Positions 14,354 through 21,078 of a stretch of 22,133 nt of DNA are shown here, in pieces. Source of the stretch: Marinoscillum sp964351885. GTDB lineage: Bacteria; Bacteroidota; Bacteroidia; Cytophagales; Cyclobacteriaceae. Numbering within the stretch: the stretch's first letter is position 1; every line of letters begins with the position of its first letter. The stretch is from contig CAYGPP010000053.1 in the NCBI GenBank assembly GCA_964351885.1, forward strand, positions 1 to 22,133, read 5' to 3'. The notes under the pieces were generated by a model. That model made no database searches. It was not told the origin of the DNA and saw only the letters and a list, made by a program, of their open reading frames with translations. The position numbers and the translations under genes are program-made.

Positions 14354-15901
14354 CTATAGTGTTCTAAGGAGGTTTTTCATGTTCACTTTTTCTTCCAAAG
14401 TGCTAATCAATTCTTCCACAGAGACACGTTGTTGCTCCATACTATCACGTTCACGGATGGTTACCGTATTGTCTTCCAATGTTTGGTGATCTATGGTAAC
14501 ACAATATGGTGTGCCAATCGCGTCTTGTCTTCTGTAGCGTTTACCAATGGCATCCTTCTCATCATACTGAGCATTGAAATCTAGTTTGATCTCACTTAGA
14601 ATTTCGTTTGCTTTCTCAGGCAGACCATCTTTTTTCAAAAGGGGAAGTATGGCTACTTTCACAGGAGCAAGCGCGGGAGGAATTCTTAGCACAGTCCTTG
14701 AACTTCCGTCTTGAAGTGTTTCTTCTTTATAAGAGGCAGACATTACGGCTAGAAACATTCGATCTAGGCCAATAGAAGTTTCGAGTACGTAAGGAGTATA
14801 ACTCTCATTCTTCACTGTATCGAAATATTTCAGCTTCTTCCCTGAATGCTCTTCATGAGCATTGAGATCAAAATCAGTTCTTGAGTGAATTCCTTCTAAC
14901 TCTTTAAAGCCCATTGGGAAGTTGAACTCAATATCACAAGCGGCATTTGCGTAATGCGCTAGGTTGAGGTGATCGTGAAATTTATAATTTTCTTCACCAA
15001 GCCCTAGAGCCTTATGCCAGTTCATTCTTTTGGTCTTCCAATGCTCATACCATTCCATTTCCGTTCCAGGAGGAATGAAAAATTGCATCTCCATTTGCTC
15101 GAACTCCCGCATTCTAAAGATGAATTGTCGTGCAATGATTTCATTTCTAAAAGCTTTACCTATCTGAGCAATTCCAAATGGAGGCTTGAGCCGGCTAGTT
15201 TTCTGTACGTTGAGATAATTAACAAATATTCCTTGAGCAGTCTCTGGACGAAGGTAGATTTTGCCAGACTCATCGGCTAGAGATCCAATCTCTGTACTGA
15301 ACATCAAATTAAATTGTCGTACGTCAGTCCATTTTCTACTACCCGAAATTGGATCGGCTATTTCCAAGTCAATAATCAACTGTTTCAACCCATCTAAATC
15401 ACCGCTTTCGATGGCATTTTTCATACGAGACGCTATCTCAGAGATTTGACCGGCATATTTTACTACTCTTTCGTTTGTAGCAATAAACTGCTCCTGGTCG
15501 AAACTCTCACCAAACCGCTTGGCCGCCTTGGCAACTTCTTTGTCGATTTTGGCTTGAATTTTAGCCATTTGATCTTCGATCAACACATCAGCGCGGTATC
15601 GTTTTTTTGAATCTTTATTGTCTACTAAGGGATCATTGAATGCATCCACGTGACCAGACGCTTTCCAAGTTGTTGGGTGCATAAAAATCGCAGCATCGAT
15701 TCCCACAATGTTGTCATGCATCCTGACCATCGCTTTCCACCAATATTCCTTGATGTTGTTTTTTAGCTCGGAACCATATGGTCCATAATCATAAGTGGCC
15801 GCTAAGCCATCGTAAATTTCACTGGATGGATAGATAAAACCGTATTCCTTACAATGGGAGGCTATATTTTTTAATGTTGTTACTTCTTCAGAATTTGCCA
15901 T
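14354..15901 (-). CDS. glyS: Glycyl-tRNA synthetase, dimeric alpha2 type
   Basis: Charges tRNA-Gly. At 515 residues it is the single-chain class II form. The N-terminus has SHCKEYGFIYPSSEIYDG and YDYGPYGSELKNNIK. Motif 2 is RPETAQGIF (from R218) followed by GKAFRNEI and RMREFEQMEMQFF. Motif 3 is TSIGLDRMF with R381. The C-terminal anticodon-binding domain includes PPALAPVKVAILPL and RYRRQDAIGTPYCVTID. The start is well supported by the family N-terminus and lies five bases after a consensus -7 box. It is followed at 3 bp by the mtfA-like gene. Confidence 0.97.
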   Translation of the reverse strand: MANSEEVTTLKNIASHCKEYGFIYPSSEIYDGLAATYDYGPYGSELKNNIKEYWWKAMVRMHDNIVGIDAAIFMHPTTWKASGHVDAFNDPLVDNKDSKKRYRADVLIEDQMAKIQAKIDKEVAKAAKRFGESFDQEQFIATNERVVKYAGQISEIASRMKNAIESGDLDGLKQLIIDLEIADPISGSRKWTDVRQFNLMFSTEIGSLADESGKIYLRPETAQGIFVNYLNVQKTSRLKPPFGIAQIGKAFRNEIIARQFIFRMREFEQMEMQFFIPPGTEMEWYEHWKTKRMNWHKALGLGEENYKFHDHLNLAHYANAACDIEFNFPMGFKELEGIHSRTDFDLNAHEEHSGKKLKYFDTVKNESYTPYVLETSIGLDRMFLAVMSASYKEETLQDGSSRTVLRIPPALAPVKVAILPLLKKDGLPEKANEILSEIKLDFNAQYDEKDAIGKRYRRQDAIGTPYCVTIDHQTLEDNTVTIRERDSMEQQRVSVEELISTLEEKVNMKNLLRTL

Positions 15902-15906
15902 GGCGG

Positions 15907-15914
15907 CAAAGATA
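15907..15914 (-). promoter_or_regulatory. -7 box immediately upstream of glyS
   Basis: TATCTTTG on the minus strand matches TAnnTTTG exactly and ends five bases before the ATG at 15901. Because transcription usually starts five to seven bases past this box, the message should begin at or next to the start codon. No good -33 element is visible. Confidence 0.45.
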
Positions 15915-16076
15915 GAAGTTTGGATTTCTTTTTGAATTCATTTTTTCAATTTGATTTTCTGATCCAGAATTGATCATTTTGTTAATATAGTATTGTATTA
16001 ATCGCGACATATAACTTTTAAGTCAAATCTTGAGGCAACCAAATAGCGTATGCTCTTCTCGAACGCAATAAATCTT

Positions 16077-16841
16077 ATGATCAAGCTCACTGGTGTATCC
16101 ATTCTATTTTTTTGTCTGTCTTCGTGTAATGCGCAGCAGAAAAATACAGAGAAACTTTCTCCCATTTCACATGAACGATTTACCACCCTATTACAAAAGC
16201 ATGTCTCCGATGGAGGGCTAGTAGATTATCAGGGTTTTGAGTCAGAGAGAAAAGCACTAACAACCTATTTGGACCTAATCCAAAGCACCGAGCCGAATGA
16301 CACTTGGACAAAGGAAGAGGAGATTGCTTATTGGATTAATGCTTACAATGCTTTTACCATTGAGCTAGTCTTGAAGCACTATCCGGTAAAAAGTATTAAA
16401 GATATTGGCAGTAGCATTCAGGTGCCGTTTGTCAATACTCCGTGGGATATCAAGTTCATTGAAATAGGAGGTGAGACTTATGATCTAAATAATATTGAGC
16501 ACGGTATTCTACGCGATAAATGGGAGGAGCCTCGAGTTCACTTCGCATTGAATTGCGCCTCGTATTCTTGTCCTAGATTAAGAAATGAAGCTTTTGATGC
16601 CAAGAAATTAGATGAACAATTGGATGATCAGGCAAGACAATTTATTAATGATAGCTTCAGAAATGAAATCTCCCAGAAGAACGCTCAATTATCAAAGATT
16701 TTTTCTTGGTTCAGGGGAGATTTCAAAAATGTCATGCCCGTTAGAGCGTTCATTAATCTATATGCGGATGTTAAAATAGAGAAGGATACTGAAATCGAAT
16801 ACAAAGATTATGATTGGCAGCTAAACGATATAAAGAGGTAA
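16077..16841 (+). CDS. DUF547 lipoprotein of unknown function
   Basis: A 254-residue protein with a lipoprotein signal: M-I-K, a hydrophobic stretch, and the lipobox LSSC with C17. The residues after the cysteine (NAQQKN) lack an acidic cluster, so surface export is not indicated. The DUF547 core is clear: EEEIAYWINAYNAFTIELVL, NIEHGILRDKW, HFALNCASYSCPRLR and LDEQLDDQARQFIND. The conserved cysteines and histidines (HFALNC, SYSCP) suggest a papain-like or transglutaminase-like fold, but no activity is established to my knowledge. I chose ATG 16077 because it gives a textbook signal peptide; ATG 16050 would add nine residues. It stands alone, divergent from glyS and convergent with ugd. Confidence 0.85.
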   Translation: MIKLTGVSILFFCLSSCNAQQKNTEKLSPISHERFTTLLQKHVSDGGLVDYQGFESERKALTTYLDLIQSTEPNDTWTKEEEIAYWINAYNAFTIELVLKHYPVKSIKDIGSSIQVPFVNTPWDIKFIEIGGETYDLNNIEHGILRDKWEEPRVHFALNCASYSCPRLRNEAFDAKKLDEQLDDQARQFINDSFRNEISQKNAQLSKIFSWFRGDFKNVMPVRAFINLYADVKIEKDTEIEYKDYDWQLNDIKR

Positions 16842-16845
16842 TAAA

Positions 16846-16868
16846 AAAGGCTCCAATTTGGAGCCTTT
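16846..16868. terminator. Bidirectional terminator between the DUF547 gene and ugd
   Basis: AAAGGCTCCA (16846-16855) and TGGAGCCTTT (16859-16868) form a perfect 10-bp stem with the loop ATT. On the minus strand the stem is followed by a six-T run, which suits ugd; on the plus strand the T-run is only three bases. It lies between two convergent stop codons. Confidence 0.8.
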
Positions 16869-16896
16869 ATCGCTTAGATCTAATTAATTATAATTT

Positions 16897-18204
16897 TTAG
16901 ATTTTCCTTCTACCAATGCTATGGTACTTAAATCCTAGCTCCTCCATTAGACCTAAATCATATAGATTTCTACCATCGAAGATCACTTTATTGCTAAGTG
17001 CTGCTTCTACCTTGTCAAATTCAGGAGTTCTGAATACAGGCCACTCGGTCATGATCATTAGGGCATCAGAACCTTCGACAGCATCATATTCATCTTCAGC
17101 GAAATAAATCTTATCACCGAATATCTCTTTTACATTCTCCATTGCCTCTGGATCATAGGCCCGTACCTTAGCGCCAAGGCTTAGGAGCTTTGTGATATTT
17201 TCCAAGGCAGGGGCCTCACGAATATCATCCGTATATGGCTTAAAGGCTAGTCCCCAAATTGCGATAGTTTTACCAGTTAGGTCTCCTTTGAAATATTCTT
17301 TTAAAGGCTCAATGAGCTTTTCTTTTTGGATGTCATTGACTTCCATTACCGCATTCAAGATTTTGAAATCATAATCTGCATGGCTTGCAGATTTAGCCAG
17401 AGCTTGAACGTCTTTTGGAAAACAACTTCCTCCATAACCGATACCAGCGAAAAGAAATCGCTTTCCTATTCTTGTATCAGTTCCCATTCCTTTTCTCACC
17501 ATATCCACATCAGCTCCCAAAAGCTCACACATGTTAGCAATTTCATTCATGAAAGTGATTTTAGTCGCCAAGAATGAATTAGCTGCATATTTAGTAAGCT
17601 CAGCAGACTTAATATCCATGAAAATAATCGGATTGCCTTGGCGCACAAATGGGGAATAAAGTTTGTCCATCACCTTAACAGCTTTATCAGATTCAGCACC
17701 AATCACCACTCTATCTGGTTTCATAAAATCATCAACAGCGACACCTTCGCGTAAGAATTCAGGGTTTGAAACTACGTCAAAATCTACTTTAGCGTTTTTT
17801 GCAATTGCCGCGTGTACTTTATCAGCTGTTCCTACCGGAACGGTACTCTTATCAACGATCACTGCATACTCATCAAGTAAAGGGCCTAAGTCTTCAGCTA
17901 CTTTAAGTACGTATTTGAGATCAGCAGAACCATCTTCACCAGGAGGTGTTGGGAGGGCGAGAAATATGATTTTGGCACCTTTAATTCCTTCAGCGAGATT
18001 GGTTGTAAATTCTAGTCTTCCTTGTCTTATATTTCTTTCGAATAACACCTCAAGCCCTGGCTCATAGATTGTGATTTGCTTGTTACTAAGCATTTCTACT
18101 TTCTTTTTGTCTATATCTACACAGGTGACATGGTTACCTGTTTCTGCAAAACACGTCCCTGTTACCAAGCCTACATACCCTGTTCCTACTACAGCGATTT
18201 TCAT
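16897..18204 (-). CDS. ugd: UDP-glucose 6-dehydrogenase
   Basis: Oxidises UDP-glucose to UDP-glucuronate with two NAD+, feeding capsule and exopolysaccharide synthesis. It has 435 residues. The Rossmann motif GTGYVGLVTG is at residues 7-16, TVPVGTAD is in the NAD domain, and the catalytic cysteine is C261 in GYGGSCFPKD. KPYTDDIREAP and FDGRNLYD belong to the UDP-binding C-terminal domain. I placed the start at ATG 18204, where the family begins (MKIAVVGTGYVG); the open frame runs 28 residues further upstream but that part shows no family match and overlaps the -7 box. No other polysaccharide gene is adjacent. Confidence 0.95.
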   Translation of the reverse strand: MKIAVVGTGYVGLVTGTCFAETGNHVTCVDIDKKKVEMLSNKQITIYEPGLEVLFERNIRQGRLEFTTNLAEGIKGAKIIFLALPTPPGEDGSADLKYVLKVAEDLGPLLDEYAVIVDKSTVPVGTADKVHAAIAKNAKVDFDVVSNPEFLREGVAVDDFMKPDRVVIGAESDKAVKVMDKLYSPFVRQGNPIIFMDIKSAELTKYAANSFLATKITFMNEIANMCELLGADVDMVRKGMGTDTRIGKRFLFAGIGYGGSCFPKDVQALAKSASHADYDFKILNAVMEVNDIQKEKLIEPLKEYFKGDLTGKTIAIWGLAFKPYTDDIREAPALENITKLLSLGAKVRAYDPEAMENVKEIFGDKIYFAEDEYDAVEGSDALMIMTEWPVFRTPEFDKVEAALSNKVIFDGRNLYDLGLMEELGFKYHSIGRRKI

Positions 18205-18236
18205 ATGTTGAGAGTTTGTTTGATTCTTAAAGAAGG

Positions 18237-18244
18237 CAAAAGTA
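18237..18244 (-). promoter_or_regulatory. Candidate -7 box of ugd
   Basis: TACTTTTG on the minus strand matches TAnnTTTG exactly and lies 32 bases before the chosen ATG at 18204. It supports that start over the longer open frame. No clear -33 TTTG is present. Confidence 0.45.
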
Positions 18245-18306
18245 GCTTTTTTGATTTTAAAAACATCGACTTTGGATGATCTAAACAAGCCAAAAAGACG
18301 TTACAT

Positions 18307-18319
18307 GTTGAACTTCAAC
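18307..18319. repeat. 13-bp palindrome between ugd and the acyl-CoA dehydrogenase gene
   Basis: GTTGAA-C-TTCAAC is a perfect palindrome with a one-base centre, 37 bp upstream of the acyl-CoA dehydrogenase ATG. Its form and place suit a dimeric repressor operator, for example of a fatty-acid regulator, but this is a guess from position alone. Confidence 0.3.
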
Positions 18320-18355
18320 GACATTGCTTAGTTTACACTATAAACACCCCAAATC

Positions 18356-19495
18356 ATGAGCCCCGATAGCATTGAGAATCAAAATATGATCTCTGACATG
18401 ATCAGAGAGTTCGGTATCAAGGAAATAGAACCCTACAAACAAGCGTGGGATGAAAGTCAGGAATTTCCAAGAGAACTTTTTTCTAAACTAGGTCATTTTG
18501 GACTAATGGGCGTTTTGATCCCTCAGTCTTATGGAGGATCCGGGTTTGGATATCATGAATATGTTACAGCCATTATAGAGTTAGCCAAAGTTGATGGCTC
18601 AATTGGATTATCAATGGCTGCCCACAATAGCTTATGCTGCGGTCATATTTTACAACATGGAAATGACTATCAGAAGAGCAAGTACTTAACAAAACTAGCG
18701 ACAGGCGAGTGGCTTGGAGCATGGGGTCTCACCGAGCCAAATACAGGATCAGATGCCGGAAACATGAAAACTACCGCGGTTAAAGAGGGAAGTGAATGGG
18801 TATTAAACGGAGCTAAAAACTTTATTACACATGGCATATCAGGAGATGTTGCGGTAGTGATTGCTAGGACAGGAGATACTGGAACTTCCAGAAATTCATC
18901 CGCTTTTTTAGTGGAGAGAGGCACGAATGGATTCAGAGGGGGGAGAAAAGAGAATAAACTAGGAATGAGATCCTCTGAAACGGCAGAAATGATTTTTGAA
19001 GATTGTCGGATTCCATCTGAAAACTTAATAGGAAGCGTGGGGGATGGATTTGTTCAATCGCTCAAAGTTCTAGATGGAGGAAGAATCTCGATTGCTGCAC
19101 TAAGTTGTGGAATAGCCGAAGGAGCTCTCAATGCATCTGTCAACTACGCAAAGGAAAGACATCAATTTGGTAAGCCTATTGCAAGTTTTCAGGGCATATC
19201 ATTCAAAATTGCTGAAATGGCGACTAAAGTCGAGGCGGCTAAATTGCTCACTTTCAAAGCAGCAGAATTAAAGAATCAAGGAAAACCAGTTACGGAAATA
19301 TCAGCTCAAGCGAAATTGTATTCCTCTGAAATATCTGTTGAGGTAGCCAATGATGCCGTTCAGATTTTTGGCGGTTACGGATATACGAAGGATTATCCTG
19401 TTGAAAAATACTATCGAGATGCGAAGCTTTGTACCATTGGAGAAGGCACTTCTGAGATTCAAAAATTAGTCATTGCAAGAGAAGTATTGAAATAA
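18356..19495 (+). CDS. Acyl-CoA dehydrogenase
   Basis: A FAD enzyme that makes the first double bond in beta-oxidation or branched-chain acyl-CoA breakdown. At 379 residues it is the standard soluble length. WGLTEPNTGSDAGNMKTTA is the FAD/substrate signature, YAKERHQFGKPIASFQG the second family pattern, and QIFGGYGYTKDYPVEKYYRDAK the third. The catalytic base is E363 in IGEGTSEIQ, the position used by short- and medium-chain enzymes rather than isovaleryl-CoA dehydrogenase. The exact chain length is not predictable here. Its partners in beta-oxidation are not in view. It diverges from ugd and is followed by the rpsU promoter. Confidence 0.93.
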   Translation: MSPDSIENQNMISDMIREFGIKEIEPYKQAWDESQEFPRELFSKLGHFGLMGVLIPQSYGGSGFGYHEYVTAIIELAKVDGSIGLSMAAHNSLCCGHILQHGNDYQKSKYLTKLATGEWLGAWGLTEPNTGSDAGNMKTTAVKEGSEWVLNGAKNFITHGISGDVAVVIARTGDTGTSRNSSAFLVERGTNGFRGGRKENKLGMRSSETAEMIFEDCRIPSENLIGSVGDGFVQSLKVLDGGRISIAALSCGIAEGALNASVNYAKERHQFGKPIASFQGISFKIAEMATKVEAAKLLTFKAAELKNQGKPVTEISAQAKLYSSEISVEVANDAVQIFGGYGYTKDYPVEKYYRDAKLCTIGEGTSEIQKLVIAREVLK

Positions 19496-19498
19496 TAC

Positions 19499-19529
19499 TT
19501 TGCTCACATTAAAATTTCTTCTACTTTTG
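19499..19529 (+). promoter_or_regulatory. Consensus Bacteroidota promoter of rpsU
   Basis: TTTG (19499-19502), exactly 19 bases, then TACTTTTG (19522-19529). Both boxes and the spacing fit the Bacteroidota sigma-ABfr consensus (TTTG, N19-21, TAnnTTTG). The predicted transcription start is near 19535, giving a leader of about 17 bases before the ATG at 19552. Confidence 0.7.
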
Positions 19530-19551
19530 CATGCTCAAATAGAAAAACACG

Positions 19552-19746
19552 ATGATTGAAGTAACTGTAAAGGATAACGAGTCTATCGACAAAGCACTTA
19601 AAAGGTTCAAGAAGAAGTTTGAAAAAACTGGAGTACTGAGAGAATTAAGAGCAAGACAAGCGTTCACCAAGCCTTCTGTAAAAAGAAGATTCGAAGTAAT
19701 TAAGGCTGAATACATCCAGCACCTTCGCGAAGCAGAAAATAAGTAA
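19552..19746 (+). CDS. rpsU: 30S ribosomal protein bS21
   Basis: A small-subunit protein of 64 residues, which binds near the 3' end of 16S rRNA; in Bacteroidota ribosomes it helps mask the anti-Shine-Dalgarno sequence. The start MIEVTVKDNESIDKALKRFK and the basic helix LRARQAFTKPSVKRR are family marks. The leader has no Shine-Dalgarno sequence (an A-rich stretch ending ACACG precedes ATG), unlike some relatives in which an rpsU Shine-Dalgarno is thought to serve autoregulation. It leads the xerC and raiA genes. Confidence 0.97.
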   Translation: MIEVTVKDNESIDKALKRFKKKFEKTGVLRELRARQAFTKPSVKRRFEVIKAEYIQHLREAENK

Positions 19747-19762
19747 TCCACCAAGTGGATTA
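19744..19762 (+). terminator. Hairpin overlapping the rpsU stop codon
   Basis: TAATCCAC (19744-19751), loop CAA, GTGGATTA (19755-19762): a perfect 8-bp stem whose first three bases are the stop codon. There is no T-run after it, so it is more likely a partial terminator, attenuator or RNA-end stabiliser between rpsU and xerC than a full stop. Confidence 0.45.
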
Positions 19763-19768
19763 AATCAT

Positions 19769-19783
19769 ACTTAATCATTAAGT
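19769..19783. repeat. 15-bp palindrome upstream of xerC
   Basis: ACTTAAT-C-ATTAAGT is a perfect palindrome in the 70-bp rpsU-xerC gap, and ACTTAATGATT recurs at 19812-19822 over the xerC start codon. It could be an operator, or simply AT-rich sequence. Confidence 0.3.
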
Positions 19784-19816
19784 TAGTATTCTTCCTTTCA
19801 GGAAAATGCTGACTTA

Positions 19817-20692
19817 ATGATTGATTCCTTTCTTAAATATCTCAGGTACGAAAAGCGCTCAAGCGAGCATACCACAGAAAGTTACCGCAGAGATTTAGTA
19901 CAATTAGAAAAGTTTTTATCGGCAAATCTAGATATCTGCAATACTGAAGAGGTATCCTATAATCATCTCAGAGGCTGGATTGTTGATCTAGTTGAGTCAG
20001 GTCTTGCACCCACATCTGTTAATCGTAAGATTGCCACCCTCAAGTCTTATTATAAGTTCTTGCTGGTTAGAGGGTATGTCAATGAGAATCCAGCTAACCG
20101 ATTAAAACCTCTTAGAACCGAAAAGAAACTTCCGAGTTTTGTCCGAGAAGTTGAGATGGATATTTTATTAGAAAAAGTTGAATTCAGCTCAGATTTTGAA
20201 GGTAAACGAGATAAACTGATTTTAGAGTTGTTGTATGGGACAGGGGTTAGACTCAATGAACTAATTAATCTAAAAGATACAGACGTCAACTCATTTCAGG
20301 GTACCATTAAAGTGCTTGGAAAAAGAAATAAAGAAAGAGTCATACCAATTGGTCAGTTTCTCGTTAGAACTATCAAAGAATACCAATCACTGAAAAGAGC
20401 TTTATTCCCAAACATGGATATGTTATTGCTGACTGATCGTGGACAAAAACTTTACCCAATGTTCGTTTACAGAAAGGTAAAAGTCTACTTAGAGCTGGTT
20501 ACTACTATATCCAAGAAAAGCCCTCATGTCCTGAGGCACACATTTGCAACCCATTTATTGAATAAAGGAGCTGATCTAAATGCGGTAAAGGATCTATTAG
20601 GTCATACCAGCCTTGCGGCAACCCAAGTATATACCCACAATTCTATGGATAAGCTCAAAGCTGTATTTGATCAAGCTCATCCAAAAGCGTAA
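19817..20692 (+). CDS. xerC: Tyrosine recombinase of the XerC/XerD family
   Basis: Resolves chromosome dimers at dif together with a partner recombinase. It has 291 residues: an N-terminal SAM-like core-binding domain (about 1-90, FLKYLRYEKRSSEHTTESYRRDL) and a C-terminal catalytic domain. Active-site residues are R145 (GTGVRLNEL), H237 and R240 (HVLRHTF), H263 (LLGHTS) and the nucleophile Y272 (TQVYTHNS). The length and the rpsU neighbour favour a housekeeping Xer protein over a phage or transposon integrase. The symbol is by context; XerD is the alternative. It starts 70 bp after rpsU and ends 27 bp before raiA. Confidence 0.9.
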   Translation: MIDSFLKYLRYEKRSSEHTTESYRRDLVQLEKFLSANLDICNTEEVSYNHLRGWIVDLVESGLAPTSVNRKIATLKSYYKFLLVRGYVNENPANRLKPLRTEKKLPSFVREVEMDILLEKVEFSSDFEGKRDKLILELLYGTGVRLNELINLKDTDVNSFQGTIKVLGKRNKERVIPIGQFLVRTIKEYQSLKRALFPNMDMLLLTDRGQKLYPMFVYRKVKVYLELVTTISKKSPHVLRHTFATHLLNKGADLNAVKDLLGHTSLAATQVYTHNSMDKLKAVFDQAHPKA

Positions 20693-20719
20693 TTGTTTAA
20701 CCATTTAAATTCTATTATT

Positions 20720-21019
20720 ATGAAACTACAAATGCATTCTATTCATTTTGACGCTGACCAAACTCTGGTCGATTTCATTCAAACTAAAGCGAATAAACTG
20801 GATACCTTTTTCGATAAGATAATTGACGGAGAAGTATTTATGCGTGTAGAGCAGGACGACTCGCGGGAGAATAAACTAATAGAGATAAAGCTAAATATCC
20901 CAGGGAATCAGCTTTTTGCTAAAGAGCGATCAAAATCGTTTGAGGCAGGAGCGGATGAAGCAATTGAGGCCTTGAGGAGGCAGCTTAAAAAACATAAGGA
21001 AAAGCTGCAAGCCCACTAA
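20720..21019 (+). CDS. raiA: Short ribosome hibernation factor HPF/RaiA
   Basis: A 99-residue protein of the S30AE family that binds the decoding region of the 30S subunit and silences ribosomes under stress. The start MKLQMHSIHFDADQTLVDFIQ, the motif ANKLDTFFDKI and the basic helix EAIEALRRQLKKHKEKL fit the family. It lacks the C-terminal dimerisation domain of long HPF, so it is the short type. I chose ATG 20720; the open frame to the left adds nine residues without family support. The gene ends in a strong hairpin. Pairing with rpsU and xerC suggests shared growth-linked transcription. Confidence 0.93.
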   Translation: MKLQMHSIHFDADQTLVDFIQTKANKLDTFFDKIIDGEVFMRVEQDDSRENKLIEIKLNIPGNQLFAKERSKSFEAGADEAIEALRRQLKKHKEKLQAH

Positions 21020-21056
21020 AAAAATCCTTCTCGACGATAGTCGGGAAGGATTTTTT
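21019..21056. terminator. Strong bidirectional terminator between raiA and cysS
   Basis: A 17-bp stem with one G-U pair and the loop GATA: the core TCCTTCTCGAC (21025-21035) pairs with GTCGGGAAGGA (21040-21050), flanked by an A-run on the left and TTTTTT (21051-21056) on the right. It begins at the raiA stop codon and serves both convergent genes. Confidence 0.92.
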
Positions 21057-21078
21057 GCTTTTGAGGTTAAATGACTTT

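Noticed and set aside
18205..18288. Longer open frame ahead of ugd
   Set aside because: The extra 28 residues precede the Rossmann start and overlap a consensus -7 box; the family starts at MKIAVVGTGYVG.
19817..20692. Tyrosine recombinase as a sign of a mobile element
   Set aside because: Length, motif set and position after rpsU fit the housekeeping XerC/XerD protein; no attachment site or cargo was seen.
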